NCBI GenBank assembly: GCA_964398055.1
Contig: CAYNLK010000011.1
Coordinates: forward strand, 62,001-126,000
Length of the DNA: 64,000 bases
Reading direction: 5' to 3'
Origin: CAYNLK01 sp964398055
Lineage (GTDB): Bacteria > Chloroflexota > Anaerolineae > 4572-78 > J111
Both the position numbers and the translations under genes were made by a program. Shown here one piece after another: positions 56,052 through 64,000 of this stretch; positions within the stretch are counted from its first letter, which is position 1; the number at the start of each line of letters is the position of its first letter. The notes beneath the pieces are model-generated. The model did no database searches, was not told where the DNA came from, and saw only the letters and a program-made list of their open reading frames with translations.

Positions 56052-56727
56052 TCACCAGGCGAACGCAGCCCGCGCTGATATTCTGGTTGTGGATGATACT
56101 CCGGCTAACTTGCGGCTTTTAGCCAGCATCCTGACCGAACAAGGTTATAAAATTCGACCGGCCTCAAATGGCCAGATAGCCCTGCTGGCGGCGCAGGCCC
56201 AACCACCCGATTTGATCCTGCTCGATATTATGATGCCGGAAATGGATGGCTATCAAGTTTGCCGGATCTTGAAAGCGGATGAGCGAACTCACGATATTCC
56301 GGTCATTTTTATCAGCGCCCTGGATGAAACCCTCGATAAAGTCACTGCCTTTTTGATCGGGGGCGTCGATTACATTACCAAACCGTTTCAAGTGGAAGAG
56401 GTCCTGGCCCGGGTTGAAACCCACCTGACCCTCAGTAGATTGCAAAAAGAATTGCAGCTCAAAAATCAAATACTGGCCCAGCAAAATCTAGAGTTGCAGC
56501 AGCACAATGCCGCGTTACAAGAGGCTTTGGCCACCATCAAAACCCTGAGCGGGATTGTCCCCATTTGCGCCTGGTGCAGCCGGAAGATTCAGGATGAGCA
56601 AGGCCAGTGGGTCAGGTTGGAAACCTATTTGGAAACACACTCCGAGGCCGCCTTTACCCACGGCATGTGTCCGGATTGCAAACAGAAACTTGAGGCTGAG
56701 ATGGACTCGCTGAGAAAACAGATTTGA
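56044..56727 (+). CDS. Response regulator with cysteine-rich C-terminal module
   Basis: The 227-residue protein has a REC domain (about 12-128): DDTPANL, phosphoacceptor in LLDIMMPEMDG and ITKPFQ. A coiled coil (about 130-175) leads to a C-terminal module with CAWC, an ETYLETHSEAAFTHG segment and CPDC, which probably binds zinc. This module is known on signalling proteins but is not a DNA-binding domain. The gene overlaps the kinase gene by 8 bases and is surely its partner. Its output is likely protein interaction. Confidence 0.92.
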   Translation: MSDHQANAARADILVVDDTPANLRLLASILTEQGYKIRPASNGQIALLAAQAQPPDLILLDIMMPEMDGYQVCRILKADERTHDIPVIFISALDETLDKVTAFLIGGVDYITKPFQVEEVLARVETHLTLSRLQKELQLKNQILAQQNLELQQHNAALQEALATIKTLSGIVPICAWCSRKIQDEQGQWVRLETYLETHSEAAFTHGMCPDCKQKLEAEMDSLRKQI

Positions 56728-56828
56728 ACAGCGAGCTTTACATTTTGCATCTCATTGCCCTTATGCTACCATACCCGTTTGTCAGGCCAGCCGGATCAAC
56801 CAAATTCTCGGATTTTGGATAATGCCTT

Positions 56829-57854
56829 ATGCCAACAGGTTATGTTTTTGACGAAATTTTTACCAAACACAACCTCTCAGGGCACCCTGAAAATGCCCGC
56901 CGCTTGACCGCAGTAATGGATTATCTGGCCGCCGCCAACCTGTTGCCGGCGCTCATACCGCTGCCCGTCCGGCCGGCCAGCCGGGAGGAGCTGCTGCGCT
57001 GCCATCATCCCCGCCATCTGCAACTGGTCGAAGAGACCAGCCGGGGCGGCGGCGGGATGCTGGACCCCGATACCTACACCAATGAATTCTCCTATGAGGC
57101 GGCCGTCAAGGCGGTTGGCGGATTGATCGATCTGGTCGCAGCGGTGTTGGCCGACAAACTGGACAATGGCTTTGCTTTGGTCCGGCCGCCCGGTCACCAT
57201 GCCACCTACAGCCAGGCGATGGGCTTTTGCCTGTTGGCCAACGTGGCCCTGGCTGCGCGCGCCGCCCGTTTTGATTATGGATTGGAACGGGTGGCCATCA
57301 TCGACTTTGACGTCCACCACGGCAACGGCACCCAGGCTATCCTGGACGAAGACCCCTCAATCCTGTTTGTCTCCAGCCACCAATATCCCTACTACCCCGG
57401 TACGGGCGCTTTGAGCGAGATCGGTCGAGGTGAAGCCAGAGGCACCAAAGTCAACCTGCCGCTAAAACCTTATGTGGGCGATGCCGGCTTTCAGCAACTC
57501 TATGGCGAGGTGGTCTTCCCCCTGCTGCGCCGATTTCAACCGGAATTGATCCTGGTTTCGGCCGGTTTTGACGCCCATTGGGATGATCCACTGGCCAGCC
57601 TGGGCTTGAGCCTGACCGGCTATCACTGGCTGGCTCGCAGCCTGGTCGATCTGGCCGGCGAATTATGTGCGGGCCGGATTGTCTTTACCCTGGAGGGTGG
57701 CTATAATCTCCAGGTCCTGGCGCCCGGCGTGGGCAATGTGTTCAGAGTGCTGTTGGGCCAGGCCGAGTTGGACGACCCATTGGGGCTGTCGCCGTGGCCG
57801 GAGCCGGATGTGGTCGGTCTGCTGGCCGAACTGAAACGCAGCCATAATCTCTAA
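56829..57854 (+). CDS. Histone deacetylase/acetoin utilisation family hydrolase
   Basis: A 341-residue zinc-dependent amidohydrolase of the arginase-deacetylase superfamily. Key parts are HPENARRLTAVMDYL, the catalytic RPPGHHAT, zinc ligands in IIDFDVHHGNGTQ and SAGFDAHWDDP, and the catalytic tyrosine in LEGGYNLQ. It could deacetylate proteins or polyamine-like small molecules; AcuC-type function is possible. It stands alone between the two-component operon and the glycosidase gene, so context gives no substrate. Confidence 0.93.
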   Translation: MPTGYVFDEIFTKHNLSGHPENARRLTAVMDYLAAANLLPALIPLPVRPASREELLRCHHPRHLQLVEETSRGGGGMLDPDTYTNEFSYEAAVKAVGGLIDLVAAVLADKLDNGFALVRPPGHHATYSQAMGFCLLANVALAARAARFDYGLERVAIIDFDVHHGNGTQAILDEDPSILFVSSHQYPYYPGTGALSEIGRGEARGTKVNLPLKPYVGDAGFQQLYGEVVFPLLRRFQPELILVSAGFDAHWDDPLASLGLSLTGYHWLARSLVDLAGELCAGRIVFTLEGGYNLQVLAPGVGNVFRVLLGQAELDDPLGLSPWPEPDVVGLLAELKRSHNL

Positions 57855-57925
57855 GCCGTTTAGACGTCAGAATCATCCTTACCCTTGCCTGGAGCAGAGA
57901 AAGGCCCGCCCACTTAAAAACCCTT

Positions 57926-59131
57926 ATGCAGCCACAGCGAATCCCCCCTTCGCCGCTGTCTGCTGACGCGGCCATTATCATCGGTGCTTCAGTTATTATC
58001 GCCTTGCTGCTGGTTGGCCGGGCTATCTCATGGTTGGCCCTGACCAGCCCGGTCGATGTGCCAACGCCGGTGGCCGTTGACTTTACGCCGGAGGTCAAGT
58101 TGACGCCGGTTGCAACCGTTACGGCAACTCCAACTGCCCCAACCTCAACCCCAACTGCCACCCCAACGCCAACGGATACGCCGACCCCAACCGTCACCCC
58201 GACTCCCACGCTCGACCTGGCCCGCTGCAACGCGGCCGGCTGTGGCCTGGCCGCGGCGCCGCTGCCCACGGTTGAGTACGAATTCAACTTGTTTATCCGC
58301 TCAAAGCCGCCGGTTCGCCGGACCGATTGCCCTGACTGTCCCCAGAATGAGCGGCTGACTCCCCGGCAAATCGAGGCGCTCCTGGCGGCCGACCCGGCTA
58401 CCCTGGCCCGCTTGCGCGCCATTGCCCTGTCCCAGCAAACGTATCAAATTGCCCCGGGCATCGTCTACATTGTTTTTGACCGGGTCCATCACGTCGTGGT
58501 CGATCTGGAAGAGCCGGGCTACATTATGCGCAATATCATCCCGCATAGTTCCGAGCGGGGAACGCTCATTACCCCCTCCTATTGCCTATCGCCCAACTCG
58601 CTCCTGGTCACTGATGCCGATTATCACGGCCTGAACGGCAGCAACAAAACCGAAACCGGCCGGGACATATTTTTCCATTTGGGCCGAGCGGCCCTGTTTC
58701 AACGGGCTGGCCGCTTTGATATCGACGTCATTCGGGAGCGGGCGGATTACGACCCCGTCACTATCTCCTGGGGCGGCGGGCCGATCTTTTTGTGGGATGG
58801 GGCATACAATTATAACCCGGAGCAGGAGTGGTTCGAACCGAAGGAACTGGACTATTATCGCGATACCCGCTGGGCTAAGGTAACGGTGGCCCTATCAAAG
58901 GATCGCAAATATCTCTTTGTTAGCGCGTCTTACGGCCTGACTCTTCAGGAGCACGCCGAAAATATCATCAAGCTGGGGCAAAAATGGGGCATCGAGGTTG
59001 ACCGGGCTATGCGCTTTGATGGCGGCGAAAGCGCCTATTTCGCCATTCGCCTGGGCAACCACCTGGTGCCGGTGTTTGACATCCCGGAGCCGTTGATTGT
59101 CAACTGCCTGGCCATTGAAAAAGCGCCGTAG
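57926..59131 (+). CDS. Phosphodiester glycosidase family protein, membrane-anchored
   Basis: The 401-residue protein has one N-terminal membrane segment (about 15-37), a Thr/Pro-rich spacer (about 60-95, repeats of TPT) and an extracytoplasmic NAGPA/phosphodiester-glycosidase domain. The latter is recognised from ISWGGGPIFLWDG, the VALSKDRKYLFVSASYGLTLQEHAENIIKLGQKWGI segment and the RFDGGESAYFAIR signature near the end. Characterised relatives uncover or cleave sugar phosphodiesters on glycans or teichoic-type polymers. The substrate is unknown. Confidence 0.87.
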   Translation: MQPQRIPPSPLSADAAIIIGASVIIALLLVGRAISWLALTSPVDVPTPVAVDFTPEVKLTPVATVTATPTAPTSTPTATPTPTDTPTPTVTPTPTLDLARCNAAGCGLAAAPLPTVEYEFNLFIRSKPPVRRTDCPDCPQNERLTPRQIEALLAADPATLARLRAIALSQQTYQIAPGIVYIVFDRVHHVVVDLEEPGYIMRNIIPHSSERGTLITPSYCLSPNSLLVTDADYHGLNGSNKTETGRDIFFHLGRAALFQRAGRFDIDVIRERADYDPVTISWGGGPIFLWDGAYNYNPEQEWFEPKELDYYRDTRWAKVTVALSKDRKYLFVSASYGLTLQEHAENIIKLGQKWGIEVDRAMRFDGGESAYFAIRLGNHLVPVFDIPEPLIVNCLAIEKAP

Positions 59132-59166
59132 CTTACGGCAGTCACCCAATATCCGGTCTTGGTTTA

Positions 59167-59225
59167 TTACCTGCAACCTTGCTACCTGGAACCTGCTACC
59201 TGCTACTTGCTACCTGCAACCCTGT
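59167..59225. repeat. CTACCTGC-type heptamer tract
   Basis: ACCTGCAACCTTGCTACCTG and related 7-mers upstream of xylB. Same family as the tracts at 14461, 41881 and 62811. Confidence 0.7.
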
Positions 59226-59262
59226 CACTGTCCATATGATCCTTATTCACAAACTTTAACCG

Positions 59263-60750
59263 ATGCAACCAAACCAAACTCCTGCCATCTTAACTGTTGA
59301 TGTGGGTACTTCTGCCCTCAAAGCCGTGCTCTACAGTACCCAGGGCCAGGTTGTGGCCTCAGCCGCCGAGCGGTATCGTTATAACGCGCCGCATCCAGGC
59401 TGGGCCGAAGCCAATCCCGAAGATTGGTGGGCGGCTTTGGTGAAAGCACTGGCTCAACTTCGCGCCGGCGGCTTTAGTTTGGAACAGCTTGAAATGGTTG
59501 GCCTGACCGGGCAGATGCACACCGCGGTCCTGTTGGATGACGCCGGCCGGCCACTCCGGCCCACCATTCTCTGGCTCGACCGGCGGGCCACGGCGGAAAC
59601 GGCCGAACTGCGCCAACAGTTGGGCCTGCCGCCCTCCCAACTCAACTCGACCTACACCCTGCCCAAGCTGCTGTGGCTGGCTCGACACCAGCCGGAGGTG
59701 CTAGAGCGGACCCGGACAATCCTCTGGCCCAAGGATTACCTCCGTTACCGGCTAACCGGCCAATCCCTGACCGATCCAACCGAGGCTGGCGGCGCAGCCC
59801 TGCTGAATCAGGCGGGCCGGGGCTGGGCCAGCGACCGTCTGGCCCTGGTCAACCTCGATCCGGCCGTACTGCCGCCCTTGCGACCGGCTGAGGCCGAAGC
59901 CGGCCGCCTATTACCCCAGCTTGCCAGGGAGTTGGGCCTACCGGCAGCCGCCAAAGTCATCGTTGGGGCCGGCGATGTCATCGCCCTCCTGGGCGGCGCG
60001 CCGCCGCGATCTGGCCGGCTGGTCTGCTCATTGGGTAGTTCGGCGATGGTCTCCAGCCTGCTCCGCAACGACCAGCCGATCGACGACCCGCAGCAGCGCC
60101 TGTACGTTTACCCACTGCTGCCTTATCGGCTGCTGAACGGGGTGCTATCCACCGGCGGAGCGTCGCTCACCTGGGCCAGGCAGGCGCTCTACGGCGAAGA
60201 AACGGCCTGGGAGTCGATGCTGGCCGAGGCCAACGCCACCCCGCCCGGCGCCGAGGGACTCTTTTTCCTGCCCTTCCTCACCGGCGAGCGCTGCCCCTAC
60301 TGGAACGATGCCCTACGGGGCAGCTTCTACGGCCTGACTCTCTCCCACCGGCGAGCTCACATGGGCCGGGCCGTGCTGGAAGGGGTGGCCTACAGTCTGC
60401 GTCACTTAATGGAAATTGCTGCGGAGTTGGGCGTCCCCATCGACGAGATGGCCCTGGCCGGCGGCGGTGTGACCGTAACCGGCTGGCCGCAAATTATCGC
60501 CGACGTCTGCCAGCGCCCATTGCTGATCTACGCCGACCAGGAAACCGTCACCCGGGCGCTCTATGCTTACTGCGCCACGGCGTTGCAGCCAACGCTCACT
60601 TTTGAACAGGCCCTCAACCGCGCCTTTGACCAGCCGGATCAGCTTACCCCCCGAGCCGAGTTGGCCGCCAGGTACAACGCCATCTACCGCCGCTACCGCT
60701 TACTGGCCGATTTTGCCGCAGAAAATTTGAATGGAGAGGGCGGAGATTAG
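59263..60750 (+). CDS. xylB: Xylulokinase (FGGY family)
   Basis: The 495-residue carbohydrate kinase has N-terminal TVDVGTSALKAVLYSTQGQVV, HPGWAEANPEDWW, the VGLTGQMHTAVLLD block, the ILWLDRR substrate loop, and the C-terminal LAGGGVTVTGWPQIIADVCQRPL ATP-site motif. The pattern fits xylulokinase best; other pentulose kinases of the FGGY family remain possible. It would yield xylulose 5-phosphate for the pentose phosphate pathway, with gnd in the same window. It stands alone, without xylose isomerase or a regulator nearby. Confidence 0.88.
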   Translation: MQPNQTPAILTVDVGTSALKAVLYSTQGQVVASAAERYRYNAPHPGWAEANPEDWWAALVKALAQLRAGGFSLEQLEMVGLTGQMHTAVLLDDAGRPLRPTILWLDRRATAETAELRQQLGLPPSQLNSTYTLPKLLWLARHQPEVLERTRTILWPKDYLRYRLTGQSLTDPTEAGGAALLNQAGRGWASDRLALVNLDPAVLPPLRPAEAEAGRLLPQLARELGLPAAAKVIVGAGDVIALLGGAPPRSGRLVCSLGSSAMVSSLLRNDQPIDDPQQRLYVYPLLPYRLLNGVLSTGGASLTWARQALYGEETAWESMLAEANATPPGAEGLFFLPFLTGERCPYWNDALRGSFYGLTLSHRRAHMGRAVLEGVAYSLRHLMEIAAELGVPIDEMALAGGGVTVTGWPQIIADVCQRPLLIYADQETVTRALYAYCATALQPTLTFEQALNRAFDQPDQLTPRAELAARYNAIYRRYRLLADFAAENLNGEGGD

Positions 60751-60859
60751 GAGATTTGCGATATGAGATTTCCGATTTGAGATTTGCAATTCTCAGTCAA
60801 TAATCACCAATCTCTCAATCTCCAATCTCTCAATCTCCCAATCTCCAATCTCCCAATCG
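60751..60859. repeat. AATCTC/GAGATTTG word-repeat tract
   Basis: GAGATTTGCGATATGAGATT words followed by CAATCTCTCAATCTCCAATC words, so the two halves are loosely inverted copies. The tract fills the whole gap between convergent xylB and the FecR-like gene and could form a weak hairpin in either transcript. Confidence 0.75.
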
Positions 60860-62776
60860 CTAATCGCCCGGCCTCAGCAACAGACTACCCCAACTGGTTG
60901 GATCATCCCAGCGGCGTTGGGGCGCGGTTGAAATAATACATTCCTGGGCATTGCGACCGGGGGTGTCGTTATCGTTGACATTGGCCGCCAACCCCAGCCG
61001 GTCGCCCGGTTGGGGCGACACGCCGAAACTATTCCAGGGCAGGGCCGCTTCGACCAGATAGCCGGTCTCGGTCAGGCTGACGGCCACCTGAGCTTCGTCA
61101 AACGGCCGCGCCGCCAGGGAGCCAAGCTGCCATAACCCCACCCGCGGCGACTCCGCCTCCGGCAGAAAGTCGACCTGCCAGTCATCCTCGCTTCGCCGGG
61201 CCTCGTTGAAATTGCCGGTCAAATCCATATCCAGAGAGAGTTGCACCGAGTCGCCCAAGAAGTAGTTCATGTCGTCACCGGTGTAGCCCACGTATCCATC
61301 GTCCTCCACCTGGAAAGCCACGTACAGATATTGGTCATCATAGGCAAAGCGGACCTGCCCGGCCAGGTCGGTTGAGCGGCCCGAGTTCGGGAAGCGGTTG
61401 GCGCAGCCCTGGTCGTAGGTAACCGCGCTAATGAGCGTCCAATCCCGGCCGAGCGACGCCCAATCATCCAGCCGCCCGTCAATCTGAAGCGCGCCGGCTT
61501 TAACCGGCATCGCTGCCAACTGGCTGGCATCCGCCGGGCGCGCCGCGGGGGTGGCCAGAATGTTGACCACGGCATCGACCGGTTGGGCGGTGAGCGCGGG
61601 CCGGGGTTCGGCCGGCGCGCCGGTAGCGGTGGGTGGAGTCAGGCTGAAGCCCATAAAACAACCGTCGAGCATCGCCAGCTCAGCGGTATGGAAGGGTTGG
61701 TTGGCCCGCAAATACAGAGTTTGGCTTTCAGCCGGACCGGCGTCCAGCAAGGCTCGATCAACCTCAGTTCCGCCCGGCCCCTGCCCCGCCACGGCGGCGG
61801 TGGCGGGTTGAGCCTGGTTCAGCACGGTCACATCCAGGGCCAGCACCCGGGCCAGCAACGGCCGGAAATCAAAGTGCAGCTTGCCGGCCCGGATGACGAT
61901 ATCCTGGCTGCCGTCGCCGTTGCAGTCCGCCAGGGCGTAATCAGGCCGGCCAAAGAGGCCAATCGGGTCGAGGGTTAACCTGACCGAACCCGACTCGCTC
62001 TCTCCTAGCTCAAACGGCTGCCCCAGGCGAGGCAAAGCCGGCAGAGCGCCGCTGGCGGCGATCAGATTGGCCGGCGAGAGCAGCACCTCCGCCAGGGACA
62101 AAACCGTTTCCTGGCTCTGCCAACTGTTGTACCAACCCCGCAGCCGTTTTGGATCGACCGGAATTTCGGCGCTGACGGCCCCGGCCGGATCGATCCAGCG
62201 GGCCGTGTTGGACGCAACCGGGTAGCTCCCCGCTATCCCCCGCACCTCGATCTCATCTCCGCCTTCCCCCAGGTTGACCAGCCAGGTCAGCCGGCTCTCG
62301 ACTTCTTGGACCACCAGAAATTGAGCCGCGGCGGTGGTCAGGCTCGCCGCCCCTGTCTCCAGGGTAAGGCGCGCCTCGCGGCGCTGGTTGGGATTGAACT
62401 CAGCCAGTAACACGCCGCCGCGCTGGCGCAGGGTAACTTCCTGCGCCTGGTCGTCGGCAGAAAATTGGGCCAAGATCAGCTCACCCTCGCCCGACAACTC
62501 GGCTGTAAGCAGATCAGGCAGCCGCACCGTCGCCCGGCCGGCCGGCTCAACCGCCACGCCCTCCCCTACCATCAGCTTGATCGGCTGCTCGACAGCCAGG
62601 GCTTCCGCCTCGCCCCGCGCGCCGCGCCGCACAAAGACGCCCGGCCCGTTGGCTTCGGCTTCCACGGTGATGCCTGGGCCAGACTCGGCCGGATTCTCCG
62701 CCGGCCTCCCGGCATTGCAAGCGACAGCCACGCCGGCCAGCAGCGCCAGGCAGACCAAACCAAAGTGACGCAGCAT
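60860..62776 (-). CDS. Lipoprotein with FecR-like and CBM9-like domains
   Basis: The 638-residue precursor has lipobox LAGVAVAC at about residue 20. An N-terminal FecR-like region (about 35-190: GRATVRLPDLLTAELSGEGEL, RRGGVLLAEFNPNQ-type strands) precedes a middle region with an ADCNGDGSQDIVI calcium-type motif. A C-terminal carbohydrate-family-9-like domain (about 430-638) has LQIDGRLDDWASLG, YLYVAFQVEDDGYVGY and GDSVQLSLDMDLTGN, and ends AALPWNSFGVSPQPGDRLGLAANVNDND. It should sit outside the membrane and may bind polysaccharide. No enzyme motif is seen. Confidence 0.8.
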   Translation of the reverse strand: MLRHFGLVCLALLAGVAVACNAGRPAENPAESGPGITVEAEANGPGVFVRRGARGEAEALAVEQPIKLMVGEGVAVEPAGRATVRLPDLLTAELSGEGELILAQFSADDQAQEVTLRQRGGVLLAEFNPNQRREARLTLETGAASLTTAAAQFLVVQEVESRLTWLVNLGEGGDEIEVRGIAGSYPVASNTARWIDPAGAVSAEIPVDPKRLRGWYNSWQSQETVLSLAEVLLSPANLIAASGALPALPRLGQPFELGESESGSVRLTLDPIGLFGRPDYALADCNGDGSQDIVIRAGKLHFDFRPLLARVLALDVTVLNQAQPATAAVAGQGPGGTEVDRALLDAGPAESQTLYLRANQPFHTAELAMLDGCFMGFSLTPPTATGAPAEPRPALTAQPVDAVVNILATPAARPADASQLAAMPVKAGALQIDGRLDDWASLGRDWTLISAVTYDQGCANRFPNSGRSTDLAGQVRFAYDDQYLYVAFQVEDDGYVGYTGDDMNYFLGDSVQLSLDMDLTGNFNEARRSEDDWQVDFLPEAESPRVGLWQLGSLAARPFDEAQVAVSLTETGYLVEAALPWNSFGVSPQPGDRLGLAANVNDNDTPGRNAQECIISTAPQRRWDDPTSWGSLLLRPGD

Positions 62777-62810
62777 ATAATTCTCCAGAAAGTTATCGTC
62801 AAAGGCAGAG

Positions 62811-62865
62811 TGGCAAGCGACAGCCTGCTACTTTGCAACCCTGCAACTTGTTACTCTGCTCCCTG
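62811..62865. repeat. Heptamer tract, degenerate
   Basis: GCAAGCGACAGCCTGCTACT with GCAACCCTGCAACTTGTTAC words in the divergent gap before thpR; weakest copy of the CTACTTG family. Confidence 0.5.
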
Positions 62866-62945
62866 ATATCAGGAAATAATTTTTATGAAGTATACCCCAA
62901 TCTCACTCGACCGGCGAACCGGCCCCGGAAGTCCGGCCGGGCCGG

Positions 62946-62973
62946 TTGCAGCCCGGCCGCCTTATGGTATAAT
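62946..62973 (+). promoter_or_regulatory. Promoter of the cyclic phosphodiesterase gene
   Basis: TTGCAG (62946-62951), 16 bp, TATAAT (62968-62973). Only 10 bp separate the -10 box from ATG 62984, so the mRNA would be nearly leaderless. Confidence 0.6.
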
Positions 62974-62983
62974 CGAAACGATT

Positions 62984-63607
62984 ATGAAGACAATTCGCTC
63001 ATTCATTGCCATCGACCTGTCGCCTGAAGCCCGGGCCGGGCTGGGCGATTTGCAGAACCGGCTGAAAGCCGTTGTCCCGCCCAAAACGGTGCGTTGGATC
63101 GCCCTGCCCAATATTCATCTGACTCTTCATTTTCTAGGAGACATCGCGGTCAGTGACGTTGAAAAAGTGACCGAGCTGGTGCAAGCCACGGCGGCCAATT
63201 TCCAACCGTTCAGATTGAGTCTGGCCGGGCTGGGTTGTTTCCCCAACACCCGGCGGCCGCGGATTGTCTGGGCAGGGGTAGGCGGTGAGACCAGGGTACT
63301 GGGGGAACTGCAGCAAGAATTGGGAGAACGGCTGCGGGTGATCAACTTCACCCCGGAGACCCGTCCTTATTCACCCCACCTGACCATCGGCCGGGTGAAC
63401 AACCTGCCGCCGCATCGGCTGGCCCAATTGGGCGAACTGCTGGAGCAGGAGCAACTGACGGTGGAGGAATTGGCGCGGCTCACCGTCGCCGAGATCCGGT
63501 TGATCAAGAGCGATTTGCAGCCTGCCGGGCCGGTTTACACCCTCCTGGGCCGGGGAGTCCTTGGTTCGCCGCAAAAGCCTTTTACCGCCACTCCACCAAC
63601 GCCTTGA
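62984..63607 (+). CDS. thpR: RNA 2',3'-cyclic phosphodiesterase
   Basis: The 207-residue 2H-family enzyme opens RSFIAIDLSPEARAGL and has the two catalytic HxTx motifs, HLTLHFLG near residue 46 and PHLTIGR near 131. It hydrolyses RNA 2',3'-cyclic phosphates to 2'-phosphates and is the same family as LigT. The frame is open further upstream to 62885, but the TATAAT box at 62968 and the conserved start of the family place initiation at ATG 62984. Its 3' end overlaps the convergent MBL-fold gene by 26 bp. Confidence 0.93.
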   Translation: MKTIRSFIAIDLSPEARAGLGDLQNRLKAVVPPKTVRWIALPNIHLTLHFLGDIAVSDVEKVTELVQATAANFQPFRLSLAGLGCFPNTRRPRIVWAGVGGETRVLGELQQELGERLRVINFTPETRPYSPHLTIGRVNNLPPHRLAQLGELLEQEQLTVEELARLTVAEIRLIKSDLQPAGPVYTLLGRGVLGSPQKPFTATPPTP

Positions 63608-64000
63608 CGTAGGCCCGGCCAACCAGTCGTTGACCCTGGCTGAGGTAGGGAAAATAGTGGCCGGCCAGAATGCAGTCGACCGGCAGTTCGGCCAGCCGCC
63701 GCAGAGTTTTGAGGTAGGTTGGCTTGTCAAAATCCTCGCCGCCTTGCCAGCCCAACTCCGGCTCAAAATCCGTATTGTTGATCATTACCACATCGCCCAC
63801 AAACCAGATGATGCGCCCGGCGTGGCGCAGTTGGTAGATGACCGAGCCGTTGGTATGGCCGGGAGCGTGGATGACCTCGAAACGGAAGCCACAAGTCTCG
63901 ACGACCTCCCCATCATGCACCACCCGGTCGACCGGGCAGGCCGGTACCCGGAAACCCGCGGCGTAGGGCGCGGTCCGCCAATCCGCCCGCTCGATCCCCG
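63582..64000 (-). CDS. Metallo-beta-lactamase-fold hydrolase (5' end outside window)
   Basis: Only the C-terminal 138 or so residues are in the window, and the frame stays open to the right edge. FRFEVIHAPGHTNGSVIYQL carries a zinc-binding histidine, IWFVGDVVMINNTDFEPEL the bridging aspartate region and ILAGHYFPYLSQGQ the last histidine. The HxHxDH motif must be beyond the edge. It resembles glyoxalase II-like and other small MBL-fold hydrolases; substrate unknown. It converges with thpR. Confidence 0.87.
   Translation of the reverse strand, partial: GIERADWRTAPYAAGFRVPACPVDRVVHDGEVVETCGFRFEVIHAPGHTNGSVIYQLRHAGRIIWFVGDVVMINNTDFEPELGWQGGEDFDKPTYLKTLRRLAELPVDCILAGHYFPYLSQGQRLVGRAYVKALVEWR

Overview
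The window looks like chromosome from a bacterium of the phylum Chloroflexota (Anaerolineae/Caldilineae-like). This is an inference from gene content, not from a marker-gene search. The supporting traits are a mevalonate kinase, a 6-phosphofructokinase of the pyrophosphate-type lineage, an archaeal-type class I fructose-bisphosphate aldolase, citramalate synthase with LeuBCD, many FHA/GAF/PAS signalling proteins, CUT1 sugar importers, PT-rich lipoprotein linkers, and intergenic space filled with degenerate short-period repeats and small inverted-repeat elements. Coding is dense on both strands. One tRNA (Lys, TTT) and no rRNA, CRISPR array or intact transposase were seen.

Layout. 1-9260: the end of a zinc-ribbon/FHA/FHA/ABC transporter, then a HAD hydrolase, 6-phosphogluconate dehydrogenase and phosphofructokinase, a cold-shock protein with two terminators, a SecD-P1-like membrane protein, and a Trk/Ktr potassium uptake pair. 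9312-13500: a CUT1 sugar importer (two permeases and a binding protein, no ATPase) with a GntR/UTRA regulator. 13619-25504: housekeeping genes (PlsC, Cmk, RluB-type pseudouridine synthase, ScpB, FtsY, mevalonate kinase) mixed with a LysM/beta-lactamase-like hydrolase, a sugar-nucleotide epimerase, a GAF protein and two GNAT acetyltransferases. The second acetyltransferase ends inside a 152-bp inverted-repeat element.

25744-33037 is the most unusual region. A perfect-consensus promoter drives a P-loop ATPase, then, with a 4-base overlap, a 1306-residue protein built as degenerate NTPase - cyclic-nucleotide-binding domain - NACHT - TPR - second cyclic-nucleotide-binding domain - class III nucleotide cyclase. 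A GAF-PAS-PAS-GAF sensor with no output domain follows. One polypeptide therefore appears able to make and to sense a cyclic nucleotide while carrying a STAND-type switch.

33049-51204: a peptide-type solute-binding lipoprotein, an HhH membrane protein, an Sm-like/FHA fusion, LeuB, a macro-like/deoxyribohydrolase-like protein, a GT39 glycosyltransferase interrupted in frame by a MITE-like element, a YbaK editing domain, CimA, aldolase, a DUF5674 pair, LeuD, a truncated retropepsin-like gene with its RHH/DUF5678 partner, LeuC, and a DUF58/MoxR pair. 51325-56727: a promoter, a leader with an internal terminator, then a translationally coupled binding lipoprotein / hybrid histidine kinase / response regulator operon, which reads as a solute-sensing pathway. 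56829-64000: a histone-deacetylase-like enzyme, a phosphodiester glycosidase, a xylulokinase, a FecR-like/CBM9-like lipoprotein, a 2',3'-cyclic phosphodiesterase and the C-terminal part of a metallo-beta-lactamase-fold hydrolase.

The central-carbon genes (gnd, pfk, aldolase, xylB) and the sugar importer fit a carbohydrate-using heterotroph. leuBCD plus cimA support leucine and citramalate-route isoleucine synthesis.
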